Source: an uncultured Porphyromonadaceae bacterium (lineage in GTDB: Bacteria; Bacteroidota; Bacteroidia; Bacteroidales; Muribaculaceae). From it: 54,810 nucleotides of DNA. Of the stretch, positions 7,615 to 15,011 are shown piece by piece. Every line of letters starts with the position of its first letter. Position 1 is the first letter of the stretch. The notes below the pieces were generated by a model that was not told the origin of the DNA, did not search any database, and worked only from the letters and a program-made list of their open reading frames with translations. The stretch covers positions 1-54,810 of the forward strand of contig UQLO01000019.1 in assembly GCA_900541865.1 (NCBI GenBank), in the 5' to 3' direction. Both the position numbers and the translations under genes were made by a program.

Positions 7615-8811
7615 TTACACTTCCAGGTCGCCGTCGATGACTTCGTGCCAGGGCAGCCCGTTTTCGGCAAGCGCCGTCAGGAAGGGATCCGGGTCGAACT
7701 CCTCGACGTTGCGCACTCCCTTGAGGTCCCATTTGCCCGTCAGGAACATCATGGCGCCCACCATGGCCGGAACACCCGTGGTGTAGCTCACGGCCTGCAT
7801 GCCCGTCTCGCGGTAGGCCGCTTCGTGCGAGCAGTTGTTGTAGATGTAGTAAGTCATGGGCTTGCCATCCTTGTTCAGACCGGCTATGCGGCAGCCGATG
7901 GAGGTCTCGCCGTGGTAGTTCTCGCCAAGATCCTGAGGATTGGGGAGCACGGCCTTGAGGAACTGCAGGGGCACAATCTTGGTGCCGTTGTAGTCCACCT
8001 CGTCGATGCGCGCCATACCTATGTTCTGGATCACGCGAAGGTGGGTCAGATACTCCTGGCCGAAAGTCATCCAGAAGCGGGCCTGGCGGATGGTCGGGAA
8101 GTTCTTCACCAGGCTCTCAAGCTCCTCGTGGTAGAGAAGATAGCTCTCGCGAGGGCCTATGTTGGGGTAGGTGAGCGTCTTGTGGAACTCCAGCGGCTTG
8201 GTGACAACCCATTCGCCTTCCTTGAAGTAGCGGCCGTTCTGGGTGATTTCGCGTATGTTGATTTCCGGGTTGAAGTTGGTGGCGAAAGCCTTGCCGTGGT
8301 CGCCGGCGTTGCAGTCCACGATGTCGAGCGTCTCCATGGCACTGAAGTAGTGCTTGGCGGCATAGGCCGTGAACACGCCGCTTACGCCCGGGTCGAAACC
8401 GCAGCCCAGTATGGCCGTCAGGCCGGCCTTGGCAAAGCGGTCGGCGTAGGCCCACTGCCATGAGTACTCGAAGTGGGCCACGTCCTTGGGCTCGTAGTTG
8501 GCAGTGTCGAGGTAGTTCACCCCGCACTGCAGGCAGGCCTCCATGATGGTCAGGTCCTGGTAGGGCAGAGCAACGTTGATCACCAGCTCGGGGCGGTGGC
8601 GCTCGAAAAGGGCCACTACCTGGTCGACATGGTCGGCGTCGACGGTGTCGGCGCTGACATTGGGTTTGCCGATGGCCTTTACTACGGCCTCGCATTTGGC
8701 AAGGGTGCGCGATGCGATGACTATCTCAGAAAATACTTCCGGATGTTGGGCGCACTTGTGGGCCACTACGGTGCCTACTCCGCCGCATCCGATGATGATG
8801 ACTTTTGCCAT
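7615..8811 (-). CDS. Carboxynorspermidine dehydrogenase (saccharopine dehydrogenase family)
   Basis: 398 residues. The N-terminal Rossmann nucleotide-binding motif VIIIGCGGVGTVVAHKCA is followed by the long C-terminal domain typical of carboxy(nor)spermidine dehydrogenases, with GCGFDPGVSGVFTAYA and DCNAGDHGKAFATNFNPE. The enzyme reductively condenses aspartate semialdehyde with putrescine or diaminopropane to carboxyspermidine or carboxynorspermidine, the first step of the alternative polyamine route. The decarboxylase partner (nspC) is not in the window. It sits inside an envelope gene run, 26 nt upstream of a GT2 gene, and overlaps the preceding flippase-like gene by 37 nt. Confidence 0.92.
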   Translation of the reverse strand: MAKVIIIGCGGVGTVVAHKCAQHPEVFSEIVIASRTLAKCEAVVKAIGKPNVSADTVDADHVDQVVALFERHRPELVINVALPYQDLTIMEACLQCGVNYLDTANYEPKDVAHFEYSWQWAYADRFAKAGLTAILGCGFDPGVSGVFTAYAAKHYFSAMETLDIVDCNAGDHGKAFATNFNPEINIREITQNGRYFKEGEWVVTKPLEFHKTLTYPNIGPRESYLLYHEELESLVKNFPTIRQARFWMTFGQEYLTHLRVIQNIGMARIDEVDYNGTKIVPLQFLKAVLPNPQDLGENYHGETSIGCRIAGLNKDGKPMTYYIYNNCSHEAAYRETGMQAVSYTTGVPAMVGAMMFLTGKWDLKGVRNVEEFDPDPFLTALAENGLPWHEVIDGDLEV

Positions 8812-9890
8812 TTAGTGTTGGATATGATGGTTGAAGGTTTTTTTATCAGATTGTTGGCAGCCTGCAGGGCGCGCAGGCTGATTTTGCGGTCCAGAGCAAT
8901 GGCCGCGAAGGTCAGTATGCCAAGCAGAATGAGCATCAGCGTCTGCGACCCCAGCACAAGGTTGGCGAAGGCCGCCGCCTGCGCGCGCTCCACGCCGTAG
9001 ATGCTCAGGGCGAAGATAACGGCCCACTGCCACGGGCCGATGCCGCCGTTCGACGGAACGCCCATCGATATGCTGCCCAGCACGAACGTTACCTGCGCCG
9101 CGATGATGCCGTAGCGGTCCAGAACACCCTCCGTGAACGGAAAGGCGTAGAAGCAGATATACATCTGACCCGCGAAGCAGCCCCAGATGCCTACTGTCCA
9201 CAGCAGCCACTCGCCTTTGCCCTTCATCTTGACGATGACGGCAAAGCCGTCCCACAGCTCACGCATAATCTTCTGAACGCGAAGCACCCACGGATTCGAA
9301 GTGCGCCGCCGCATGAAAATCCAAACCGCAACAAGCAGCGCAACCACGCTCCCCCAAAGCCAGGGCGAAGTGATGAAATTGCCGATGGAGCGGTAGCTCT
9401 CCACGTTGGCCTCCAGAAAGTCCAGTATTGCTCCCGAGGCCAGAAAGAAAGTAACGGCCGCAAGAAGTAGCACCGTAACGGTGTCGGCAAGCCGGTCGGC
9501 TACCATTGAGCCGAATACTGCCGTGAAAGGCGCGTGCTGACGCTGGGCGATATAGCCGCAGCGCCAAACCTCACCCAGTCGGGGAAACACCAGATTCACA
9601 GAATACGTGCCGAAAATACTTAGTATCAGAGCGTGGATAGGCGCGTCGATGCCAAGGGCACGAAGCTGTATGCGCCACCGGAACGCCCGGCACACAAAAC
9701 TGATGATGCTCACACCCATCGCCAAGGCGATCCACTGGAAGTGGCATTGCTGACGGATAATGGCGAGCATCTCGCCGAAGTCTATGCCCGTGAAAAGCAG
9801 ATAGCATAGGCCTACACTGATTATCAGGGGAATCACATACTTGATGAGATTCCTCAGGCCCTTTTTGGTTTTTGTCGGAGCGTCGTTCAT
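8775..9890 (-). CDS. Lysylphosphatidylglycerol-synthase-TM / UPF0104 flippase-like membrane protein
   Basis: Start placed at ATG 9890 (MNDAPTKTKKGLRN), just before the first membrane helix; the extension to 9995 runs across a candidate promoter box. The 371-residue protein has about eight hydrophobic helices (for example YVIPLIISVGLCYLLF, WIALAMGVSIISFVCRAF) and the family features RAFRWRIQL and NLVFPRLGEVWR. This is the UPF0104/AglD/MprF-N group, thought to move or modify lipid-linked substrates. It heads the long minus-strand run (9890 to 1196) and overlaps the dehydrogenase by 37 nt. Substrate unknown. Confidence 0.88.
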   Translation of the reverse strand: MNDAPTKTKKGLRNLIKYVIPLIISVGLCYLLFTGIDFGEMLAIIRQQCHFQWIALAMGVSIISFVCRAFRWRIQLRALGIDAPIHALILSIFGTYSVNLVFPRLGEVWRCGYIAQRQHAPFTAVFGSMVADRLADTVTVLLLAAVTFFLASGAILDFLEANVESYRSIGNFITSPWLWGSVVALLVAVWIFMRRRTSNPWVLRVQKIMRELWDGFAVIVKMKGKGEWLLWTVGIWGCFAGQMYICFYAFPFTEGVLDRYGIIAAQVTFVLGSISMGVPSNGGIGPWQWAVIFALSIYGVERAQAAAFANLVLGSQTLMLILLGILTFAAIALDRKISLRALQAANNLIKKPSTIISNTKWQKSSSSDAAE

Positions 9891-9935
9891 CTGCTTGGAG
9901 GGGTAGCGTCGGAACAAGCCGCCCGCTACAAAATG

Positions 9936-9943
9936 CAAAGTTA
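9936..9943 (-). promoter_or_regulatory. Candidate -7 box for the envelope operon
   Basis: On the minus strand this reads TAACTTTG, a full match to TAnnTTTG, about 46 nt before the ATG at 9890. I do not find a TTTG at the expected -33 distance, so only half of the promoter is convincing. Its position supports the shorter start of the flippase-like gene. Confidence 0.45.
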
Positions 9944-10159
9944 ATATTTTTTTTCCGTACATCGGCGGCTCGGGCCGCTTTTGAGCCATTTCCAAGCCCG
10001 GAAGGCATAATGTGGCTATTCTTTAAACCCCCGAAACTCCCCCCCGGTTCACCAATTAACAAAAAACAGAAGCTCACCCCAAGCGTCGGCGCCAGTTCCG
10101 AAAACTCCGATTCCTCTAAACCAACTGAATATCTATCGTCGACAAGCAAAGCAGGAACC

Positions 10160-10271
10160 CACGCCGAAAACGAGGACCCCGGCGGGGTCCAACAAATTAG
10201 CCAGGGGTGACAACCCCTGGCTAGGTTAACAATCTGTCAATCAGCGACCCCGTAGGGGTCGAACCCTCGCG
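10160..10271 (+). repeat. Left three-hairpin arm of RAYT module 1
   Basis: From outside to inside: H1 GGACCCCGGCGGGGTCC (10174-10190, 7-bp stem, GGC loop); H2 CCAGGGGTGACAACCCCTGG (10201-10220, GACA loop); H3 CGACCCCGTAGGGGTCG (10245-10261, 7-bp stem, GTA loop). H2 differs in sequence from its partner in the right arm but keeps pairing and loop, which argues for selection on structure. The preceding stretch 9996-10159 holds no gene I can support. Confidence 0.85.
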
Positions 10272-10285
10272 AAATGCAGTTTTTT

Positions 10286-10741
10286 TCACTCCGGTTCTTG
10301 AAATAGATACCGCTCGTCGTAGTCAACTCCGTTGAGCCTGAGAAAGCGTTTGAATTCTTCCTGCATGCTTTCGGTGCGATGATGGTCTTCCTGACTGCCA
10401 ATATATCGGACAAGCGCATCAACGTGCGAGCTTGAAATGCTGAAAACTCCATATCCCTCCTGCCATCCGAACCGACACTTGTGTTTTGGCTGAATCCATT
10501 TATTGGCAGCGAGTTTTATGTCTTTGACCAATGTCGGAATATGGACCGTAGGCTTGCATCCGATTAGAATATGCACATGATCTGCGAAGCCTCCAATCGC
10601 CAAAGGAATATGCCCGTAGTTCTTGATTATAGCTCCAATGTAATGATACAATTCATTGCGCCAGGTATAGTCAAGCATCGCATCGCGGTGTTTCACCGCA
10701 AAAACAACGTGAAGATTTATCCGGGAAAATGTGTTTGCCAT
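10286..10741 (-). CDS. REP-associated tyrosine transposase (IS200/Y1 family)
   Basis: 151 residues, the usual length for a Y1 HUH transposase. The HUH motif is DHVHILIG with His55 and His57, and the catalytic tyrosine is Tyr113 in RYIGSQEDHHR with Gln117 four residues on. The conserved tail reads EEFKRFLRLNGVDYDERYLF. Such enzymes nick single-stranded DNA next to hairpins; the RAYT subgroup acts on REP elements rather than on classical insertion-sequence ends. No TnpB/IscB partner is present. All catalytic residues are intact. About three quarters of positions match the second copy at 21442-21897 by my count. A consensus promoter lies 23 nt upstream. Confidence 0.93.
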   Translation of the reverse strand: MANTFSRINLHVVFAVKHRDAMLDYTWRNELYHYIGAIIKNYGHIPLAIGGFADHVHILIGCKPTVHIPTLVKDIKLAANKWIQPKHKCRFGWQEGYGVFSISSSHVDALVRYIGSQEDHHRTESMQEEFKRFLRLNGVDYDERYLFQEPE

Positions 10742-10763
10742 AACGCGCTTGATTTATCGCCCA

Positions 10764-10795
10764 CAAAGGTAGGCATTGGCTGCTTGACATCCAAA
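10764..10795 (-). promoter_or_regulatory. Promoter of RAYT 1
   Basis: On the minus strand TTTG (10795-10792), a 20-nt spacer and TACCTTTG (10771-10764) match the Bacteroidetes consensus exactly. The leader would be about 20 nt. It sits between the gene and the right hairpin arm. Confidence 0.75.
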
Positions 10796-10837
10796 TAAAT
10801 CCGTCTGATTCATACGCGGCGACCTCGCCGTGTATCG

Positions 10838-10951
10838 CACGCGAAAGTTCGACCCCTACGGGGTCGCTGATAATCATGGGATTATCTAACCCGGGGCTGT
10901 CGCCCCGCGCTAATTTATTGGACCCCGCCGGGGTCCTCGTTCGACGGCGTG
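10838..10951 (-). repeat. Right three-hairpin arm of RAYT module 1
   Basis: Inverted relative to the left arm: H3 CGACCCCTACGGGGTCG (10850-10866), H2 CGGGGCTGTCGCCCCG (10892-10907), H1 GGACCCCGCCGGGGTCC (10920-10936). A further palindrome CGGCGACCTCGCCG (10817-10830) lies between the arm and the promoter and has no partner on the left. Confidence 0.85.
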
Positions 10952-10969
10952 ACATTCTCCTTGTGTTCA

Positions 10970-11004
10970 TGAGCTTCCGGCTCGCAAGCCGCGAAAGGCC
11001 GCGA
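10970..11004 (+). repeat. Single C-type hairpin unit next to RAYT module 1
   Basis: Contains GAGCTTCCGGCTCGCAAGCC followed by GCGAAAGGCCGCG, the same unit as in the arrays at 147-233 and 53906-54118. It lies just outside the right arm of the transposase module. The rest of the gap to 11054 holds nothing I can name. Confidence 0.75.
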
Positions 11005-11054
11005 GAAAAGATTCATCCCGGGTATTCCGATTTTCGGGTTTGGCCGGTCGGCGC

Positions 11055-11798
11055 TCAGAAGATGATGGGGAAGGAAAAGGCCTTCAGGCGGGCGCGTAGT
11101 TCGTCCTCATTGCCGTCGACGTAGCGGTCGCAGATGGCGTGGAAGGCCTGAGAGTGGTTCATCTCCGACAGATGGGCCAACTCGTGGTATATCACAAATT
11201 CGCGCAAGTCGTCCGGCAGGAACATCAGGCGCGGGCTCAAGGTGATGACCCGCAGATTGTTGCACGAGCCGAGGTTGCGCTTGGAGTCCTTGATTTCGAA
11301 GCGCCGCGGGCTGCGGCCGACGCGCGCCGCGCAACGCTTGGCCAGCGGGATGATGTAGAGGGTGGCGGCGCGTCGGAGTGCCGCCACTATCATGGCGTTG
11401 ATGGCCTGCTGCACCTCCGGCTCGGCGATGCGCTCCACTATGTTGGGGCCAACTTCCACTATATAATTGGTGGCCTTGCCGCGTTGGCTTTGGCTGGAGC
11501 GACGCACTTCGACCCGGTCGGCGCCGATATACTTTGCGGCGCTTATGGTGAAGTCGATTTCGCGGCAGTCGATGGTCTGTCCGATGTTGAAGGTCAGTTC
11601 GGGCTTCTTGCCAAGTATAACCTGCGCCTTGGTGGTGAGGAACTTCAGGATGTCGTCGTCGGTGGAGGTGTCGGGAACGCTTATATGGAGCACCAGTCCG
11701 CGCCAACGGGCGGTGTAGCGCACGCCGCCGGCTATGCGCCGAATGTTGAGGTCGGCCTCGAAGGGCTCCGTGATGTGATAATGTCCTGAAGTTATCAT
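11055..11798 (-). CDS. YgjP/SprT-like M48-type metallopeptidase (DUF45)
   Basis: 247 residues. The zinc-binding HELAH (His205, Glu206, His209) is followed by HLSEMNHSQAFH with a third ligand at His215, as in the YgjP-like metallopeptidase domain. The N-terminal half contains the GLVLHISVPDTSTDDDILKF segment common in that family. Substrate and role are unknown. It ends the minus operon with nadK 34 nt upstream. Confidence 0.9.
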   Translation of the reverse strand: MITSGHYHITEPFEADLNIRRIAGGVRYTARWRGLVLHISVPDTSTDDDILKFLTTKAQVILGKKPELTFNIGQTIDCREIDFTISAAKYIGADRVEVRRSSQSQRGKATNYIVEVGPNIVERIAEPEVQQAINAMIVAALRRAATLYIIPLAKRCAARVGRSPRRFEIKDSKRNLGSCNNLRVITLSPRLMFLPDDLREFVIYHELAHLSEMNHSQAFHAICDRYVDGNEDELRARLKAFSFPIIF

Positions 11799-11832
11799 GG
11801 CGTTGGGTTTTGAGGAGTTTACTAAGGAGAGT

Positions 11833-12699
11833 TTACGATTCGCCCCAGTGGAGCTTGTCGCGGAGCCGGTCGGCGAAGGTAACGTCGACGGGTTGGAGCA
11901 GCCGCACGCCGAAGGGCGCCCGGCACACCTGCACGCAGCTTCCTACGGGAATTTCGAGCGAGCGGCTGTCCAGCGAGAGCCGCACATGACTTGCCCGGGC
12001 TTTGGTGACGATGGATATGGATGCGTTGCCGTCGACCACCAGCGGACGCATGCTCAGCGAATGGGCGGCCACGGGGGAGAGCACGCACACGTCCATGGTG
12101 GGCTGCACGATGGGACCGCCGACGCTCAGATTGTAGGCCGTGCTTCCGGTGGCTGTGCAGAGTATGAGCCCGTCGGCGCGGTACTCGGCCAGCGGGCTGC
12201 CGTCGATGGCTACGGCTGCGGTGATCATCGACGAGTTCTCGACCTTGCCCACGGTGATTTCATTGAGGGCGTAGGGCGCGCACCAGGCGGCCAGCTCCGG
12301 GGACGTTACCTCCAGCAGGGTGCGCGTTTCGATGCGGAAGCGGTCGGCGCCAAGGTCGGAGAGCAAATTCGGAAGGTGCCCGACGCCCTCGGCCGTGAGA
12401 AAGCCGAGATGGCCCGTGTTGAAACCAACTATCGGAATCTGCTTGGCTCCCACCCAGAGGGCGGTGCGGAGCATGGTACCGTCGCCGCCCAGGCTCACGG
12501 CGAGGTCCGCACCGAAGGTATCGCCCTCGACGACCTCGGCAACGGCCTCCACGGCCTCAGGGAGCACCTCGCGGAGGTGGCGGTAGAGCTTGGCGTGCAT
12601 CACCACCTCCACACCGGCAGCCTGCAGACTGTCCATAAACTCTGCTATGGGCCCCAGGCACGATTCCTGGCGGCGACTGCCGTAGATTGCTATTCTCAT
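11833..12699 (-). CDS. nadK: NAD kinase
   Basis: 288 residues with the diagnostic GGDGT at 71-75, the NE pair of the substrate pocket at Asn146-Glu147, and the C-terminal DGLILCTATGSTAYNLSVGG motif. It phosphorylates NAD to NADP using ATP or polyphosphate, the only route to NADP in most bacteria. The gene is 8 nt downstream of the small ACT-like protein gene; the order with divergent pdxJ is one I recall from other Bacteroidales. Confidence 0.97.
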   Translation of the reverse strand: MRIAIYGSRRQESCLGPIAEFMDSLQAAGVEVVMHAKLYRHLREVLPEAVEAVAEVVEGDTFGADLAVSLGGDGTMLRTALWVGAKQIPIVGFNTGHLGFLTAEGVGHLPNLLSDLGADRFRIETRTLLEVTSPELAAWCAPYALNEITVGKVENSSMITAAVAIDGSPLAEYRADGLILCTATGSTAYNLSVGGPIVQPTMDVCVLSPVAAHSLSMRPLVVDGNASISIVTKARASHVRLSLDSRSLEIPVGSCVQVCRAPFGVRLLQPVDVTFADRLRDKLHWGES

Positions 12700-12707
12700 T
12701 GGTGTCG

Positions 12708-13106
12708 TTAAATCTGAAGATAGTTAAGAAGGTTGGACAGATTGCTCGAGGTGCGCCCGGGGTCGCCGCTGTCGCCGCTGCTTTCGGCCTCCAGCACGGT
12801 GAAGCCGTAGCGCTCCAGCGAGCGGGTCACGCTCTCGGCGTTGCGGTGGCTGACGCGCAACTCTACCTGCACCGGATACTCCGCGTAGTCGCCCGCGGCA
12901 TAGTCGCCGGGGGCGCCGTCGCCGGTGAGTGCGCCCGGAGAGGTCACGTTGAGATTGAGAAGGTGTGCGTCGCAGTCCTCAACCGCACGGGCAACCAGCG
13001 ACGCCGCGTATTGGTCGCGACGGCAGCCTATCAACAGGCGCGTCCAGTCCCTCACCTCGGCCGCCCGCCGTGGCGTTTCTGCTAAAAAAGATTGTTTTGC
13101 GCCCAT
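12708..13106 (-). CDS. ACT-like C-terminal remnant of the nadK-linked CBS-domain protein
   Basis: 132 residues. In other Bacteroidales a protein of about 220 residues with two CBS domains and a C-terminal ACT-like domain precedes nadK (recalled, not searched). This protein matches only the C-terminal part: AHLLNLNVTS, VQVELRVSHRNAESVTRSLERY and the ending NLLNYLQI correspond to family segments for strand, helix and tail. No CBS sequence is present, and only 107 nt remain before pdxJ, so the CBS pair is lost rather than shifted out of frame. An extra Gly/Asp/Ala-rich loop lies at about residues 61-75. It could retain dimerisation or ligand binding; function unknown. Confidence 0.65.
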   Translation of the reverse strand: MGAKQSFLAETPRRAAEVRDWTRLLIGCRRDQYAASLVARAVEDCDAHLLNLNVTSPGALTGDGAPGDYAAGDYAEYPVQVELRVSHRNAESVTRSLERYGFTVLEAESSGDSGDPGRTSSNLSNLLNYLQI

Positions 13107-13110
13107 TTGT

Positions 13111-13141
13111 TTCGTTGTTTTATTATTTCTGACTACTTTTG
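13111..13141 (+). promoter_or_regulatory. Candidate promoter of pdxJ-exbB-exbD-tonB
   Basis: TACTTTTG at 13134-13141 matches TAnnTTTG; upstream TTCG at 13111-13114 sits 19 nt away as a one-mismatch -33 box. It is divergent from the nadK operon promoter at 13176-13206, and the leader would be about 70 nt. Confidence 0.5.
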
Positions 13142-13175
13142 CAGTTAATTTGGAGTCGTGTTCTTATTTGAAGAA

Positions 13176-13206
13176 CAAATTTACGAATAATTTTCGGAAT
13201 ATCAAA
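13176..13206 (-). promoter_or_regulatory. Promoter of the CBS-less protein / nadK / YgjP operon
   Basis: On the minus strand TTTG (13206-13203), 19-nt spacer, TAAATTTG (13183-13176), a full consensus match about 70 nt before the ATG at 13106. Confidence 0.7.
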
Positions 13207-13213
13207 GCGTGCG

Positions 13214-13930
13214 ATGACCAATCTTAGTGTAAACATAAATAAAATAGCCACTCTGCGCAATGCGCGGGGTGAGAACAACCCTGACGTTGAAGCCGTGGCT
13301 CTCGACATTGAGAGCTTCGGCGCCGACGGCATTACGGTGCATCCTCGGCCCGACGAGCGCCATATACGCCGCTCCGACGTCCTTTCGCTGCGGCCGAAGC
13401 TGCGCAGCGAGTTCAACATCGAGGGCTTCCCCTCGCCCGATTTCGTCAAGCTCGTGAAGGCCGTGCGACCCACCCAGGTCACTTTGGTGCCCGACGCCCC
13501 GGACGCGCTGACCTCCTCGGCAGGCTGGAACGTGGCCGCAAACGCCGATATGCTGGCTTCTTTGGTCGACGAATTTAAGGAAGTCGGTGTGCGCACCTCT
13601 ATTTTTGTCGACCCCGACCCGGACACAATCCGTGCGGCCGCCGCTACCGGCGCCGACCGCGTCGAGCTCTACACCAAGCCCTACGCCGACCTGTATCCCA
13701 CCGACCCCGAAGCCGCCGTGGCGCCTTATGTGGCAGCCGCCGATGCCGCCCGTCGGCTCGGACTGGGCGTAAACGCCGGCCATGATCTCAGCCTCGAAAA
13801 CCTCAAGTTCTTCAGCAGCCGCATCCCCTGGCTGGCCGAAGTCTCCATCGGCCACGCCCTCATCTGCGACGCTCTCTACCTCGGTCTCCGCGAAACGGTG
13901 CGCCGCTACCGCGAATGTCTCTCTAAATAA
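13214..13930 (+). CDS. pdxJ: Pyridoxine 5'-phosphate synthase
   Basis: 238 residues, normal for PdxJ. Key segments are LSVNINKIATLRNARG at the N-terminus, ADGITVHPRPDERHI, the catalytic-face VELYTKPYADL and the C-terminal GHDLSLENL and SIGHALICDALYLGL. It condenses 1-deoxy-D-xylulose 5-phosphate with 3-amino-2-oxopropyl phosphate to pyridoxine 5'-phosphate. The DXP supplier dxs is also in this window (46849-48618). It is transcribed ahead of the exbB-exbD-tonB genes with a 14-nt gap. Confidence 0.97.
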   Translation: MTNLSVNINKIATLRNARGENNPDVEAVALDIESFGADGITVHPRPDERHIRRSDVLSLRPKLRSEFNIEGFPSPDFVKLVKAVRPTQVTLVPDAPDALTSSAGWNVAANADMLASLVDEFKEVGVRTSIFVDPDPDTIRAAAATGADRVELYTKPYADLYPTDPEAAVAPYVAAADAARRLGLGVNAGHDLSLENLKFFSSRIPWLAEVSIGHALICDALYLGLRETVRRYRECLSK

Positions 13931-13944
13931 GCCTCTTATCCTCT

Positions 13945-14571
13945 ATGGAATCGATTAGTCTCTGGAATCTCTGCCTTGAGGGCGGCTGGGTGATGATCCC
14001 GCTGGCCCTGCTGCTGCTGCTTTGCATCTATGTCTTCGTGGAGCGTCTGCTGGCCTTGCGCCGCGCCGACCGCGAGGACGCCAACTTTATGAACGGCATA
14101 CGTGGGTATATCCACGACGGCGAAATAGAAAGCGCCCTAAACCTCTGCCATGCCTCCGACACTCCCTACAGCCGCCTCATCGCCAAGGGTATAACCCGCA
14201 TCGGCCGACCGATGAACGATGTGCTCGTCGCCATTGAAAACACCGGAAACCTCGAAGTAGCAAACCTCAGCCGCGGCCTCCCCTGGCTGGCCACAACAGC
14301 CGCCGGGGCGCCTATGATAGGCTTTCTGGGCACAGTAATCGGCATGGTGCAGGCCTTCTACGCCATCGCCGCCGCAGGAAGCTCGGCTACCATCGACAAT
14401 TTCGCCGGCGGCATCTACTCGGCTCTGGTGACAACAGTGGCCGGTTTGATTGTCGGAATCGCAGCCCTCTTCGCCTACAACTATCTGGTGGCCCGTATCA
14501 ACAAGATTATGAACCGCCTGGAGGCCAGAACTATGGAGTTTATGGACCTCCTTAACGAACCCGCCGCCTGA
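13945..14571 (+). CDS. exbB: MotA/TolQ/ExbB proton channel family protein
   Basis: 208 residues with three membrane helices: about 12-33, 110-135 (TTAAGAPMIGFLGTVIGMVQAF) and 150-178 (ALVTTVAGLIVGIAALFAYNYL). These contain the conserved Gly/Thr/Ala-rich faces of ExbB/TolQ. With ExbD it converts proton-motive force into motion of TonB for uptake across the outer membrane. The stop and the exbD start overlap as TGATG. Confidence 0.93.
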   Translation: MESISLWNLCLEGGWVMIPLALLLLLCIYVFVERLLALRRADREDANFMNGIRGYIHDGEIESALNLCHASDTPYSRLIAKGITRIGRPMNDVLVAIENTGNLEVANLSRGLPWLATTAAGAPMIGFLGTVIGMVQAFYAIAAAGSSATIDNFAGGIYSALVTTVAGLIVGIAALFAYNYLVARINKIMNRLEARTMEFMDLLNEPAA

Positions 14572-15011
14572 TGAGCCTCAAACGACCCCAGGATATGCTG
14601 GCCACATTCTCCATGGCCTCCATGACCGACGTGGTGTTCCTGCTGCTGGTTTTCTTCATGGTCACCAGCGCCTTCGTCTTCCCCACCGCACTCGAAATCG
14701 ACCTGCCCCAAAGCACTGAGCAGACTCCCGTCAAGCCGGCCCGCCGCGTCTACATCGACGCCGAGGGTGCTTACTACGTAGCCGACGCCGAGTCGGCGCC
14801 CGTCGCCGTGGCCGCCGACTCCCTCACCGTATGGCTCACCGGCCTGGCCGCCGATTCGGTAAGCACGGTGGCTGTCTACGCCGACGCCGAAGTTGAGTAC
14901 GGCAAGGTCGTCGAAGTACTCAACGCCGGGGCCGCCTGCGCCGTGAAGATGGTGCTGGCCACACGCCCCGCTTCTCCTCACTCCCAAAACTCTTCCGAAC
15001 CTCAGCCATGA
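14571..15011 (+). CDS. exbD: Biopolymer transport protein ExbD/TolR
   Basis: 146 residues. A single N-terminal membrane helix (about 18-36) contains the essential aspartate Asp20 in SMASMTDVVFLLLVFF; the remainder is a periplasmic ExbD/TolR domain with VYIDAEGAYYV and VSTVAVYADAEVEYGKV. It partners ExbB in the proton-driven motor. Coupled to both neighbours by overlapping codons (TGATG before, ATGA after). Confidence 0.93.
   Translation: MSLKRPQDMLATFSMASMTDVVFLLLVFFMVTSAFVFPTALEIDLPQSTEQTPVKPARRVYIDAEGAYYVADAESAPVAVAADSLTVWLTGLAADSVSTVAVYADAEVEYGKVVEVLNAGAACAVKMVLATRPASPHSQNSSEPQP

Larger units (their letters stand above)
10160..10951 (-). mobile_element. RAYT module 1: REP-associated transposase inside ~110-bp inverted arms
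   Basis: The transposase gene 10286-10741 lies between two inverted arms (10160-10271 and 10838-10951), each made of three hairpins in the same order. When the right arm is reverse-complemented, both read CACGCCG, AACGAGGACCCC, AAATTAGC and CAGCGACCCCGTAGGGGTCG in register. This is the layout of a RAYT with its REP elements. I see no target-site duplication outside the arms. Confidence 0.85.

Noticed and set aside
10286..10741. Classical IS200/IS605 insertion with TnpB or IscB
   Set aside because: No accessory gene exists; arms are multi-hairpin inverted repeats, which fits a RAYT better than an insertion sequence.
13202..13855. 217-codon minus-strand frame opposite pdxJ
   Set aside because: pdxJ on the plus strand is unambiguous; the antisense frame is Gly/Val-rich without domains.
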